Assembly: GCF_001894945.1 (NCBI RefSeq)
Contig: NZ_BCXE01000010.1
Location: 1 to 64,000 of the forward strand
Direction of reading: 5' to 3'
DNA length: 64,000 bases
Origin: Rhodococcus ruber NBRC 15591
Lineage (GTDB): Bacteria > Actinomycetota > Actinomycetes > Mycobacteriales > Mycobacteriaceae
The position numbers were made by a program, and so were the translations under genes. Below are positions 52,872 through 61,262 of this stretch, piece by piece. Below the pieces are notes generated by a model. That model searched no databases. It was not told the origin of the DNA and saw nothing but the letters and a program-made list of their open reading frames with translations. The stretch's first letter is position 1, and every line of letters begins with the position of its first letter.

Positions 52872-53636
52872 TCAACGCACGCGGTAGAACTGCGCGGCAT
52901 TGTCGTGGAGTGCCCGCGCGGCGAGTTCCGGGCCCAGGGTGTCGGTGACGATCTCGACGTCCGCGTCGAGGAACGGCCGCGGGGCCCGGGTGGACGGTAG
53001 ATCGGTGCCGAACATCAGGGCGTGGGGATTCCGGTCGGCCACGGCGCGCAGCACGGGGGCGACGTCGAAGTCGACTCGGCCGAAACCGGTCGCCTTGACC
53101 CGGACCCCGCGGTCGACGAGTGCCGCCAGGTGGGGAAGTCCGGCGGCGGACAGGCCCAGGTGGTCGATGCTGACCGCGGGGAGGGCGGCGATCGTCCCGG
53201 TCAGGGTGGGCAGTGTGCGCGCGTCGACGTACAACTCGGTGTGCCAGCCGGCGACGTCGTGCACCCGGCGGGCGAGCGTGCCGAGGTGGTCGGCGGATTC
53301 CGAACCGCCGCGGCGCAGGTTGAACCGGATGCCCCGCACCCCGGCGTCGTTCAGCCGCGTGATCTCGTCGTCGGTCACGGTCGCCGGCAGCTGGGTGACT
53401 CCCACGAAGCCGGGTCCGAGCAGCGCGAGGGCGTCCAGCAGGTAGCTCTGGTCGAAGCCGTGGAAGGAGCCGGACACGACGACGCCACCGGTGACGCCGA
53501 GCCCGCGGACCCGCTCGAGATAGTCGGTCACCGTGAACGGCGGGGGCACGTATCCCTGGTTCGGGATCACCGGGAAGCGGGGATCGACGATGTGGAAGTG
53601 GGCGTCGAAGATCGGCATCCGGTGTGCACCGGTCAC
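52872..53636 (-). CDS. amidohydrolase-2 family TIM-barrel hydrolase
   Basis: A 254-residue metal-dependent hydrolase. The metal site DAHFHIVDPRFP is at about residues 10-22 and the catalytic Asp is in MFGTDLPSTR. The arrangement resembles 2-pyrone-4,6-dicarboxylate lactonase and related lactonases. GTG at 53636 overlaps the upstream oxidase stop by 4 bp; an internal ATG (53618) giving MPIFDAHFHIVD is an alternative start. It probably acts with the alpha-hydroxy-acid oxidase on a common substrate (inference). Confidence 0.85.
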   Translation of the reverse strand: MTGAHRMPIFDAHFHIVDPRFPVIPNQGYVPPPFTVTDYLERVRGLGVTGGVVVSGSFHGFDQSYLLDALALLGPGFVGVTQLPATVTDDEITRLNDAGVRGIRFNLRRGGSESADHLGTLARRVHDVAGWHTELYVDARTLPTLTGTIAALPAVSIDHLGLSAAGLPHLAALVDRGVRVKATGFGRVDFDVAPVLRAVADRNPHALMFGTDLPSTRAPRPFLDADVEIVTDTLGPELAARALHDNAAQFYRVR

Positions 53637-54928
53637 GTGCGGGTCACCGCGTCCGCGGTGATCTCCTTCACCGACGTCAGCCCGCTGAGCCCGAGCGTCA
53701 GGTCGAACTCGGCAATGATGTTCGCGACGGCGTCGCGGGCTCCGTCCCGGCCGCCGACGGCCAGGCCGTACAGGTGGGGGCGGCCGACGGTGACCGCGTC
53801 GGCGCCGAGCGCGAGCGCCTTGAACACATCCGATCCGGTGCGGATTCCGCTGTCGAGCAGTACCGGCACCCGGCTGTCGACGGCGGGGACGATGCCGACC
53901 AGGGCATCGAGGGCGGCGATCGCGCCGTCGACCTGGCGGCCGCCGTGGTTGGAGACGATGATGCCGTCGGCCCCGGCGTCGAGGGCACGGCGGGCGTCGT
54001 CCGGATGGAGGATGCCCTTGAGCAGCACGGGGAGATCGGTGCGTTCGCGCAGCGACTCGATCTCCGTCCACGTCAGGGAGGGTCGCGAGTAGATGTCGAG
54101 GAACGTCTCGACCGCGGCCCGGGGTTCGGGGGAGCGGAGGTTGTCGAGGAGGCGGCCGGGGTAGCGCCGGCTCATCGAGAGCAGTGACCTGATCGCGCCG
54201 AGGGTCACCTCCACCTCGGGACGGGCACCGGCGGCCGCCGCGATGCGGTCGCGGACGATGCGCACGAACGTCGGGTCCGAGGTGTACTGGGCGATCCCCT
54301 CGCCGCGGGCGAACGGCAGGGAACCGAGGTTGAGATCCTGCGGCCGCCAGCCCAGCAGGGTGGTGTCCAACGTGACGACCACGGCGTCCGCGCCGATCGC
54401 CTTCGCGCGGGCGAGCAGGCTGTCGACGAGGTCGTCGTCGCTGCTCCAGTACAACTGGAACCAGCGTGGGGCATCTCCCATCGCCGCCGCGGTGGCCTCC
54501 ATCGGCGCGCAGCCCTGGTTGGAGAGGATGTAGGGCACACCGAGTTCGGCCGCCGCGCCACCGATCGCGACGTCGGCGTCGGGATGCGCGAGTTCGGCGG
54601 CGCCGACCGGCGCCAGCAGGACCGGGGCGGGCAGGGTGCGGCCGAACAGTTCGACGCTCAGGTCGCGGTGGGAGACGTCGCGCAGGACGCGGGGGACGAT
54701 CTTCCAGCGGTCGAACGCCTCCCGGTTGGCGCGCATCGTCGCGCCTTCACCGGCGCCCCCGGCGATGTAGGCCCAGCCGCGGCGGCTCGTCTTCCGTCGC
54801 GCCAGACGTTCCAGCCCGGCGAAGTCGGTCGGCACCGGGGGAGTACGCCCGAGCACTCCGGCCCGGTAGATGACGTTCTGACGGGCACGGCCCGCGCCGG
54901 GCTGCGGCGCCACGGGTCCCTCGCTCAT
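53633..54928 (-). CDS. FMN-dependent alpha-hydroxy-acid oxidase (lactate 2-monooxygenase-like)
   Basis: A 431-residue FMN enzyme of the lactate/glycolate/mandelate oxidase family. Typical segments are WAYIAGGAGEGATMRANREA, APVGAAELAHPDAD, PRWFQLYWSSDDDL, VVTLDTTLLGWRPQDLNLG, LLKGILHPDDARRALDAGAD and VSNHGGRQVDGA with the catalytic His. The nearest known relatives are lactate 2-monooxygenases. It forms a coupled pair with the amidohydrolase gene. Substrate uncertain. Confidence 0.87.
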   Translation of the reverse strand: MSEGPVAPQPGAGRARQNVIYRAGVLGRTPPVPTDFAGLERLARRKTSRRGWAYIAGGAGEGATMRANREAFDRWKIVPRVLRDVSHRDLSVELFGRTLPAPVLLAPVGAAELAHPDADVAIGGAAAELGVPYILSNQGCAPMEATAAAMGDAPRWFQLYWSSDDDLVDSLLARAKAIGADAVVVTLDTTLLGWRPQDLNLGSLPFARGEGIAQYTSDPTFVRIVRDRIAAAAGARPEVEVTLGAIRSLLSMSRRYPGRLLDNLRSPEPRAAVETFLDIYSRPSLTWTEIESLRERTDLPVLLKGILHPDDARRALDAGADGIIVSNHGGRQVDGAIAALDALVGIVPAVDSRVPVLLDSGIRTGSDVFKALALGADAVTVGRPHLYGLAVGGRDGARDAVANIIAEFDLTLGLSGLTSVKEITADAVTRT

Positions 54929-55043
54929 CGGCGATTCCTCCCAGGTGCATCGGGTCGGGGATCGTCTCGGACGCTACCGGAACGGTCGCGGCGCCGGACC
55001 CGGGCGGCCGTCGCCCGGGCGGGGACGGTGGACAGATCTGCAT

Positions 55044-55078
55044 ATACCCCCTAGGGTATGTAGTACCCCTCGGGGTAT
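55044..55078. promoter_or_regulatory. two CsoR/CstR-type operators upstream of rhodanese genes
   Basis: ATACCCC-CT-AGGGTAT (55044-55059) and GTACCCC-TC-GGGGTAT (55063-55078) are near-perfect 7-2-7 palindromes 19 bp apart, 51-85 bp before the rhodanese start. The same motif precedes the CstR-like gene at 55866. G/C-tract palindromes with A/T flanks are typical CsoR-family operators. Confidence 0.75.
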
Positions 55079-55128
55079 GAACCTCGAACGACGGCACGAT
55101 GCCCACCGGTGTGGGCCGAGGAGTGGAC

Positions 55129-55443
55129 ATGAGGGAAATCGACATCACCGCATTCGCCGACGCGTGGAAGTCCGGCGCGACCGTGGTGGACGTGCGCGAG
55201 GACTACGAGTACGAGCAGGCGCACGTGCCCGGCGCCCAGTGGATTCCGCTCGGCGAACTCGGGTCCCGACTCGCCGAGATCCCGGGAGCCGACCTCGTCT
55301 ACGTCGTCTGCGCCTCCGGTAATCGCAGCCTGCGCGGGGCGGACATCGTGTCCGCGTCCGGGCGGCCTGCGGTCTCGGTCGCCGGCGGCACCAAGGGCTG
55401 GCTGCGGGCCGGTCACCCGGTCGAGCAGGGTGGCACCCGATGA
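55129..55443 (+). CDS. single-domain rhodanese (sulfurtransferase)
   Basis: A 104-residue rhodanese with the active-site loop VVCASGNRS (Cys61). It transfers sulfane sulfur, probably between persulfide donors and a thiol. GAGGAG lies six bases before the ATG at 55129; an upstream ATG lacks it. Its stop overlaps the next rhodanese gene (ATGA). Two CstR-type operators lie upstream. Confidence 0.9.
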   Translation: MREIDITAFADAWKSGATVVDVREDYEYEQAHVPGAQWIPLGELGSRLAEIPGADLVYVVCASGNRSLRGADIVSASGRPAVSVAGGTKGWLRAGHPVEQGGTR

Positions 55444-55799
55444 GCCTGCTCGAGAAGGTCAAGGCGCGCTTCGCCAAACCCTACGAGACGGTCGACGTCC
55501 GTCGCGCACGCGAGCTGCTCGAGGCCGGGGCGGTCCTCGTCGACGTGCGGTCCGCCGCCGAGTACCGGTCCGGGCACGCGCCCGTCGCACAGCACTGCGA
55601 GCTGTCCCAGGTCCCCACGCGCGCGGCGCGGATCGTCCGCAACCGGCCGGTGGTGTTCGTCTGTCACTCCGGCATGCGGTCGGCCAGCGCCGCGCGGATG
55701 TTCGCCCCGGAGGCGCAGGCGCCCGTGGCCTCGCTGCGTGGCGGCATGATCGCCTGGGAACGGGCCGGGGAGCGGGTGGTCAGGGGCGGTCGCCGCTGA
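55440..55799 (+). CDS. single-domain rhodanese, second copy
   Basis: A 119-residue rhodanese with active-site loop VFVCHSGMRS (Cys75) and a longer N-terminal helix (LLEKVKARFAKPYETVDV). Only moderately similar to the first copy, so a different partner is possible. Translationally coupled to it through an ATGA overlap. Confidence 0.9.
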   Translation: MSLLEKVKARFAKPYETVDVRRARELLEAGAVLVDVRSAAEYRSGHAPVAQHCELSQVPTRAARIVRNRPVVFVCHSGMRSASAARMFAPEAQAPVASLRGGMIAWERAGERVVRGGRR

Positions 55800-55827
55800 A
55801 GGCGACGCCGGATCGAGCGGCCCGTGA

Positions 55828-56199
<372 letters not shown>

Positions 56200-56224
56200 C
56201 ATCAGCGAATCACGAAGGAGCGCT

Positions 56225-56623
56225 ATGACACTCGCCCTCGCCACCACGCTGCGCGCCCCGCTCGACGACGTCGTCGAGCGCACTCGTGCGGCACTGAAGG
56301 AGCAAGGCTTCGGGGTGCTCACCGAGATCGACATGCAGGCCACCCTGAAGACCAAGATCGACGTCGACATGGAGCCGTACGTCATTCTCGGGGCGTGCAA
56401 CCCGCCGCTCGCGCACCGGGCCGTGTCGGCCAACCGGCAGATCGGGCTGCTGCTGCCGTGCAACGTCGTCGTCCGGCGCGATCCGGAGGACTCCGGCACG
56501 GTCCACGTCGAAGCCATGAATCCGCAGTTGATGGTGCAGGTGGCCGAAGACCCCGAGCTGCAGCCGGTCGCCGACGAGGCCGCGCGGCGGTTGCAGGCGG
56601 CGATCGACGCGCTGGGTAGCTGA
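56225..56623 (+). CDS. DUF302 family protein
   Basis: A 132-residue cytoplasmic DUF302 protein (LDDVVERTRAALKEQGFGVL, YVILGACNPPLAHRAV, GLLLPCNVVVRRD). Two cysteines (in GACNPP and LPCNVVV) are conserved in the family and could handle sulfur or bind metal. AAGGAG precedes the ATG. It follows the CstR-like gene by 25 bp and probably shares its transcript. Confidence 0.88.
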   Translation: MTLALATTLRAPLDDVVERTRAALKEQGFGVLTEIDMQATLKTKIDVDMEPYVILGACNPPLAHRAVSANRQIGLLLPCNVVVRRDPEDSGTVHVEAMNPQLMVQVAEDPELQPVADEAARRLQAAIDALGS

Positions 56624-56632
56624 GCCGTCACG

Positions 56633-56665
56633 ACGGGCGCCGGGATGTCTCTCGGCGCCCGTTTC
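56633..56665 (+). terminator. intrinsic terminator after DUF302 gene
   Basis: ACGGGCGCC (56633-56641) pairs with GGCGCCCGT (56654-56662), followed by TTTC. It begins 9 bp after the DUF302 stop. Confidence 0.75.
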
Positions 56666-56673
56666 GCGTTTGC

Positions 56674-56741
56674 CACGGTCTCCCGTGTGTCACGGTCTCC
56701 CGTGTGTCACGGTCTCCCGTGTGTCACGGTCTCCCGTACGC
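56674..56741. repeat. 17-bp tandem repeat at the 3' end of rpe
   Basis: Three identical 17-bp units (CACGGTCTCCCGTGTGT) at 56674, 56691 and 56708 are followed by a fourth that diverges after 13 bases. The rpe stop codon (56724-56726) bridges units three and four, so the last rpe codons are encoded by the final unit. Confidence 0.95.
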
Positions 56742-57443
56742 CGTCCGGGCCTTCTCCCGCAGCAGGCGCACGGCGCGGGCCGGGTCGTCCGTGCCGTAGA
56801 CGGCGGTGCCGGCCACGAAGCAGTCGGCACCGGCCGTCGCCGCAGCCCCGATGGTGTCGAGGTTCACCCCTCCGTCGACCTCGATGAGCAGGTCGAGTTC
56901 ACCTGCGTCGACCAGGCGTCGCGCCGTGCGCACCTTGTGGAGCATCTCGGGAATGAACCGTTGACCGTTGAAACCCGGCGGCACGCTCATCACCAGGAGC
57001 GTGCCGAAGTGCGCGAGCGTGCCGAGGTGCGGTTCGAGCGGGGTCTGCGGTGCGAACGCGAGACCGGCACGGGCGCCGGCGGCTCGCAGGCGACCGGCGA
57101 GGGCGATCGGGTCGCGGGTCGCCTCGATGTGCACGGAGACGTTGTACGCGCCGGCCTCGGCGTAGTCGACTGCCCACCGGTCGGGGTCCTCGATCATCAG
57201 GTGACAGTCGAGCGGCAGCGGCGTGTGCCGGGCGAGGGACCGCACGACCGGCAGCCCGAAGGTGAGGTTGGGGACGAAGTGCCCGTCCATCACGTCGATG
57301 TGCAGCCAGTCGGCTCCGCGGTCGGATCCACCGGCCACGATCCGCGCCTCGTCCGCGAGACGCGCCAGGTCGCCCGAGGCCAGGCTGGGTGCGATGAGGG
57401 GCTCGCGGCGGCGGCCGGGGCCGGTGCGGACATCGGGGTCCAT
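56724..57443 (-). CDS. rpe: ribulose-phosphate 3-epimerase
   Basis: Interconverts ribulose-5-phosphate and xylulose-5-phosphate in the pentose phosphate pathway. The 239-residue TIM barrel has IAPSLASGDLARL, WLHIDVMDGHFVPNLTFG with the catalytic Asp and metal-binding His, CHLMIEDP, VMSVPPGFNGQRFIPEML and the EVDGGVN phosphate/catalytic loop. The ATG at 57443 is chosen. The C-terminus is encoded inside a tandem repeat. Confidence 0.93.
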   Translation of the reverse strand: MDPDVRTGPGRRREPLIAPSLASGDLARLADEARIVAGGSDRGADWLHIDVMDGHFVPNLTFGLPVVRSLARHTPLPLDCHLMIEDPDRWAVDYAEAGAYNVSVHIEATRDPIALAGRLRAAGARAGLAFAPQTPLEPHLGTLAHFGTLLVMSVPPGFNGQRFIPEMLHKVRTARRLVDAGELDLLIEVDGGVNLDTIGAAATAGADCFVAGTAVYGTDDPARAVRLLREKARTAYGRP

Positions 57444-57493
57444 GCGACGACGGTACCCGGAGTCGGCGCACGTGGGAGGCACGCCGGAATCGT

Positions 57494-57540
57494 CGTCAAC
57501 CGAGCGTTGACGAGCGTCATGCGTCAACCTATGGTTGACG
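57494..57540 (+). promoter_or_regulatory. leaderless promoter with two CGTCAAC-N5-GTTGACG operators
   Basis: Two copies of CGTCAAC-N5-GTTGACG lie at 57494-57512 and 57522-57540, 28 bp apart. TTGACG (57507-57512) and TATGGT (57530-57535) are spaced 17 bp as -35 and -10, so transcription would begin at about the ATG (57542) itself. The second operator covers the -10 and the first covers the -35. Confidence 0.7.
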
Positions 57541-57541
57541 A

Positions 57542-58285
57542 ATGACGAATCCGATCCCCATGAGCAATCCCGTGCGGCTGGACGACCTCATCGACGCCAT
57601 CGAGAAGGTCCACTCCGATGCCCTCGAACAACTGACGGACGCCGTTCTCGCCGCCGAGCATCTCGGAAAGGTCGCCGACCACCTGATCGGCCACTTCGTC
57701 GACCGGGCCCGTCGCTCCGGCGCGTCCTGGACCGACATCGGCCGCAGTATGGGCGTCACCAAGCAGGCGGCCCAGAAACGTTTCGTGCCCAAGGGGTCCG
57801 CCGATCTCGATTCCGAACAAGGCTTCAGCCGATTCACCGAACGTGCCCGGAACGTCGTCGTGGCGGCACAGAACGAGGCCCGGGCGGCCGGCAATGCCGA
57901 GATCGCCCCGGAGCATCTCGTGCTCGGTCTGCTGAGCGAACCCGAAGCCCTCGCGATGCGCGCGCTCGTCGCGCAGGATGTGTCGCCGGACGCGGTCCGT
58001 CGCGCCGTGGCGGCGACGCTCCCGCCGGCGACGGGGGATGTGCCCGACCTGATCCCCTACGACGCGCGCGCCCGGAAAGTGCTGGAACTGACCTTCCGGC
58101 AGGCGCTGCGGCTCGGGCACAACTACATCGGCACCGAGCACATCCTCCTCGCCCTGCTCGACCACGAGAACGGCAGCGGCGTTCTCGGCGGTCTCGGGGT
58201 GGACGCCGCCGCCGCCGAAGCGCATGTCGCCGAGGCCGTGGCGGCGGAACAGGCCGCGTACGAGTCGCACGGACGATCGGACTGA
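57542..58285 (+). CDS. Clp N-terminal-domain protein with HTH-like N-terminal region
   Basis: A 247-residue protein without ATPase domains. The C-terminal part holds two Clp-N type repeats (about 92-150 FSRFTERARNVVVAAQNEAR, and about 175-240 PYDARARKVLELTFRQALRL followed by HNYIGTEHILLALLD). The N-terminal part contains SWTDIGRSMGVTKQAAQKRF, a helix-turn-helix-like segment that could bind the adjacent operators. Leaderless from the overlapping promoter. Clp-N domains bind adaptor or substrate peptides, so a stress-coupled regulator is plausible. Confidence 0.82.
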   Translation: MTNPIPMSNPVRLDDLIDAIEKVHSDALEQLTDAVLAAEHLGKVADHLIGHFVDRARRSGASWTDIGRSMGVTKQAAQKRFVPKGSADLDSEQGFSRFTERARNVVVAAQNEARAAGNAEIAPEHLVLGLLSEPEALAMRALVAQDVSPDAVRRAVAATLPPATGDVPDLIPYDARARKVLELTFRQALRLGHNYIGTEHILLALLDHENGSGVLGGLGVDAAAAEAHVAEAVAAEQAAYESHGRSD

Positions 58286-58375
58286 GCAGGTAGCTGTCCG
58301 CTCCGCAGCAGGAAACCGGCTCCGCCGCCTGCTCTTCGGTCTACCGTGGAGTCGAGTAAGCCGAGAGGGGGAGCA

Positions 58376-59134
58376 ATGACCTACCCGCTCGTCGAGAAGA
58401 CCCGGGAACGCTCGGAAACCGGGCGGCATCTCGTGACCGAGGACTACACGAAGACGCCGTCGCTCTGCCGACGCGGGGTGTGGGTCGGCCGGCAGATCGA
58501 CTTCTCCGAAACCGTGCTGATCTCCTTCGAGCACGGCCACGAGGATCTGTCCGTCGGCTGGATCGTCGACGGCGCGGCGATCGTGCCGGCAAGCTACTAC
58601 GCGCCGTGCCAGGGTGCGCCGGCGATCCGGTACCGGTGTCCCGGGGACGGTCGGAACCTGCACACCCTGTCGCTGATGAGTACACCCGGCAGCGACCGGG
58701 GCTGTGTGGACCTGCAGGTGGTGTTCACGCGTCCGCCACAGTGGAATCCGCTCGAGTACGGCCCCTCGACGAGGGTGTGCCTCCGGGGGCGGGTCGTCGA
58801 GTGGCCGTGGTACCTCCTGCAGCAGGAACAGGAATGCTGGGAGCGGTTTCGGAAGGTCTTCGAGAAGTACGTGGTGGTGCCCCGTCCGGTTCCCGCTCCG
58901 CCCGGCCCGGTGGAGCGGTGGATCGCCAGCCTTCGCGGCGACGAATCCGTGACGGTACGGGCGCACTTGGACACCGTCGAGCACCTGGACCCCGCGCGGG
59001 ACGGCGACCTCTTCGCTGAACTACGTGCCGACCTCGCAGCGAGGTTCCTCCGGTGGGCGAACTCCGCGGACGGACCGGATGCCGACGGCCGCTCGGCCGA
59101 CACGGCGAGCAAGGCCGATATCCCCCGTGAGTGA
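58376..59134 (+). CDS. hypothetical protein
   Basis: A 252-residue soluble protein not assignable to a family. It begins MTYPLVEKTRERSETGRHLV and has several conserved-looking Cys/Trp segments (SLCRRGVWVGRQIDFSETVL, YAPCQGAPAIRYRCPGDG, CVDLQVVF) and a C-terminal helical region. No signal peptide or membrane helix. AGGGGGAG lies before the ATG at 58376. Its stop lies 8 bp inside the next gene, suggesting coupling with the Ddn-like protein. Confidence 0.7.
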   Translation: MTYPLVEKTRERSETGRHLVTEDYTKTPSLCRRGVWVGRQIDFSETVLISFEHGHEDLSVGWIVDGAAIVPASYYAPCQGAPAIRYRCPGDGRNLHTLSLMSTPGSDRGCVDLQVVFTRPPQWNPLEYGPSTRVCLRGRVVEWPWYLLQQEQECWERFRKVFEKYVVVPRPVPAPPGPVERWIASLRGDESVTVRAHLDTVEHLDPARDGDLFAELRADLAARFLRWANSADGPDADGRSADTASKADIPRE

Positions 59135-59654
59135 CGAGGGTGGAGCTGCGACCGGCCGGTCCGTGCTCCGGCGACTGGCCGAGCGGGTGTACGACGGCGC
59201 CGTGCTCGTCGTCGACACAGCCTTCACGGTGGTGCGTGTCGCCGTGTGGCGCTCGCGTTGGAAGCCCGCCCTGACTGCCGTGCGCCGGTACAACAAGTCC
59301 GTCCTCAACCCGGTGATCCTGAAGAGGAGAGGGGCGACGGTCACCGCGGTGCACCACGTCGGCCGCCGATCCGGGAAGCCGTACGTCACCCCGGTCTGGG
59401 CGGAACGAGCCGGACAGTCGTTCTTCGTCCATCTGCCCTACGGCACCGACGTCGACTGGTGCCGCAACGTCCTGGCCGGTGGGGGCTGCACCCTCGAGCA
59501 GGCCGGCGTGCGCTACGACGTCGTCGCTCCCGTGATCGTGCCCGCAGCGGAAGCGGAACCGCATCTGACACCGGCATCGAGAAGGATGCACCGCCTGTTC
59601 GGCGTCCGGTCGTACCTGCGGCTCGACGTCGCCCCTGAAGCGAAGGTCGACTGA
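59127..59654 (+). CDS. deazaflavin-dependent nitroreductase-like protein (DUF385)
   Basis: A 175-residue protein with a C-terminal split-barrel domain of the Ddn/F420-dependent reductase family (LKRRGATVTAVHHVGRRSGK, PYVTPVWAERAGQSFFVHLP, DWCRNVLAGGGCTLEQAG). The N-terminus is a helix-rich segment (LLRRLAERVYDGAVLVVDTAF). The GTG at 59127 overlaps the upstream gene by 8 bp. It could reduce quinones or nitro compounds with F420H2; the substrate is unknown. Confidence 0.83.
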   Translation: MSDEGGAATGRSVLRRLAERVYDGAVLVVDTAFTVVRVAVWRSRWKPALTAVRRYNKSVLNPVILKRRGATVTAVHHVGRRSGKPYVTPVWAERAGQSFFVHLPYGTDVDWCRNVLAGGGCTLEQAGVRYDVVAPVIVPAAEAEPHLTPASRRMHRLFGVRSYLRLDVAPEAKVD

Positions 59655-59692
59655 TCCAGGGCCGGCAGCGGAACTCGGCCGGCGTTCCCGTG

Positions 59693-59765
59693 TGCCCCCG
59701 GCAGGATTCGAACCTGCGACACCGGCTTTAGGAGAGCCGTGCTCTATCCCCTGAGCTACGAGGGC
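59693..59765 (-). tRNA. tRNA-Arg (anticodon CCU)
   Basis: A 73-nt cloverleaf on the minus strand. The acceptor stem GCCCTCG pairs with CGGGGGC (one G-U), D-arm GCTC...GAGC, anticodon stem CGGCT/AGCCG with loop CTCCTAA giving anticodon CCU, T-arm GCAGG-TTCGAAT-CCTGC. The 3' CCA is not encoded. It reads AGG codons. Confidence 0.95.
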
Positions 59766-59890
59766 GGCGCGCGGTGAACCGGTTCGATTCGATGCGCGGT
59801 GTGAGTGTAGCCGGGATCGGGGTACCGGTGTGAAACGGTCGCGGACCTGGGGCGCAGCGGTTGTACCCGCCCACTCCGCCCGGCCACTCC

Positions 59891-59949
59891 GCCCGACCGA
59901 ATGTCACACGCCGTCGATCCAGCCGAACGCATGTGACATTCGGTCGGGC
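59891..59949. terminator. long perfect hairpin of the CCGAATGT/ACATTCGG family
   Basis: Perfect 18-bp arms (59891-59908 and 59932-59949). This copy lies upstream of the tRNA and peptidase genes, not between convergent coding sequences, and abuts the 24-bp repeats. Confidence 0.65.
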
Positions 59950-60039
59950 GCACCCCGGCGACGGCAGTCGGGCGCACCCCGGCGGCGGCAGTCGGGCGCA
60001 CCCCGGCGGCGGCAGTCGGGCGCATCCCGGCGGAGGTGC
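59944..60039. repeat. 24-bp tandem repeat, four copies
   Basis: Units at 59944, 59968 and 59992 are nearly identical (core TCGGGCGCACCCCGGCG); a fourth at 60016 is degenerate. The array begins inside one arm of the adjacent hairpin. With that hairpin it fills most of 59766-60170, which otherwise shows no gene. Confidence 0.92.
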
Positions 60040-60170
60040 GGCCAGTGATCCCGGGGGTGGGAAACGTCCCCCTCGGGGTGACGGGGCGCAGCCCGAAGAG
60101 CCCTGGATCGAGACCCCCGCACGCCGGAGGGTGGATCCGCAAGCCGAATCCTCGTCCCCCGGGAGTGCTC

Positions 60171-60944
60171 ATGCCTCGTTCCGTTTCGTGCACGATCCGC
60201 CTCGCCGCCGTGGCCGTCGTCGCCGTGGTGCCCGCCCTCGGTGCCGTCGCTCCGGCCGCCGCGGAGGACGAGGCTGCACTGCAACAGCTTTCGCCCACGG
60301 CGGAGTGTCCGTTCGCCGCCGGGCCCACCGGGCAGTACACGACGGAGATGATGGGACCGTATGTGCAGTGCTTCCTTCCGTCGATCGAGTCGTGGATCGA
60401 CGCCACCTATACGGACATGCCGCATCCGAACGCCTACTACGCGGTATCGGCCGGGAAGCCGGGGGAGGCGGCGCCCGGCTGCGCCTACGACGAGAACTCG
60501 CTGATGTACTGCGCGGCCGACCGCAGCCTCTACATCGGCGAGAAGGCGGCGAGGGAACTGGTGAGTGACTACGGGGAGATCGCCGTTGCCGCGGTGCTGA
60601 GCCATGAGGTGACGCATCACTTCCAGACGATGCTGGGGCTGCCGCAGCCCGACCCGGCAGAACCCAACAGCGCAATCCCGTACGAGAACCAGGCCGACTG
60701 CGGATCGGGCGCCTTCGTCGCGTACTCCGAACGGGATCTCGGCGTCACGATCGAGCAGGCCGACCTGGCATCACTGGGGCGGGCGTTCGCCGCGGTGGGG
60801 GAGGACAAGGGGCCGGAGCGCACCCACGGCACCGTCGAGCAGCGCATCCAGGCATTCGATACCGGCTACCTCAGCCCGTCGCCGACGCCGTTGCTCTCGT
60901 GCGTCGACTATGTCCCCGACGCGCCCCTCGCGTATGTCGGCTGA
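60171..60944 (+). CDS. secreted neutral zinc metallopeptidase (YpfJ-like)
   Basis: A 257-residue exported protein. A signal peptide (LAAVAVVAVVPALGAVAPAA) is followed by a metallopeptidase domain with HEVTH at residues 145-149 (HExxH zinc motif) in AVLSHEVTHHFQTMLG and a downstream ENQADCGSGAFV Glu ligand region. Several cysteines suggest disulfides. GGGAG lies before the ATG. A perfect CRP-like site is 18 bp downstream of the stop. Confidence 0.87.
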   Translation: MPRSVSCTIRLAAVAVVAVVPALGAVAPAAAEDEAALQQLSPTAECPFAAGPTGQYTTEMMGPYVQCFLPSIESWIDATYTDMPHPNAYYAVSAGKPGEAAPGCAYDENSLMYCAADRSLYIGEKAARELVSDYGEIAVAAVLSHEVTHHFQTMLGLPQPDPAEPNSAIPYENQADCGSGAFVAYSERDLGVTIEQADLASLGRAFAAVGEDKGPERTHGTVEQRIQAFDTGYLSPSPTPLLSCVDYVPDAPLAYVG

Positions 60945-60961
60945 GGCGGCAGGCGAACCGC

Positions 60962-60977
60962 TGTGATCACAATCACA
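60962..60977. promoter_or_regulatory. perfect CRP/GlxR consensus site
   Basis: TGTGATCACAATCACA matches the TGTGA-N6-TCACA consensus for CRP/GlxR regulators exactly. It lies in the 318-bp gap before the M23 peptidase gene, 285 bp from its start. Confidence 0.7.
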
Positions 60978-61262
60978 TAACCGGAGGCGGCTCCGGCCGG
61001 TTGTGCGGGAGTGGGACGCGGCGTCGGGGTCCGGTGGACGCTTCCGCCGTGTGGTGCCCACCGCAGGACGGGTTTCCGCTGTTCACGAGGGCGCGGGAAG
61101 CGCGACAGCCGACGACGGCGCCGCGGCGTCGGCCGCCCTACCCACCGCGACGGTGTCCGAAACGTAACGCTGGCGCTGGCCTATATCGTTTTGTTACTTT
61201 GAGTCGCCAGAAACGGCCGGGGGTCACCCGGCGCGCAACGGACGACGGATGAGGTAGCAACT
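60978..61262 (+). promoter_or_regulatory. long 5' leader of the M23 peptidase gene
   Basis: About 285 bp without a gene. AACGTAACG (61161-61169) resembles one half of an MtrA box, TATATC (61182) could be a -10 and GTTAC lies at 61193. I see no c-di-AMP riboswitch core. The leader is long enough for an RNA regulator or several protein sites but nothing specific is identified. Confidence 0.3.

Noticed and set aside
60945-61252. Small Arg-rich open frame between the two peptidase genes
   Set aside because: No start signal, biased composition and overlap with the 3' end of the zinc peptidase gene.
60978-61262. c-di-AMP (ydaO) riboswitch before the M23 peptidase
   Set aside because: The leader length and gene type are suggestive, but I could not find the conserved core segments. 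A covariance-model search would decide.
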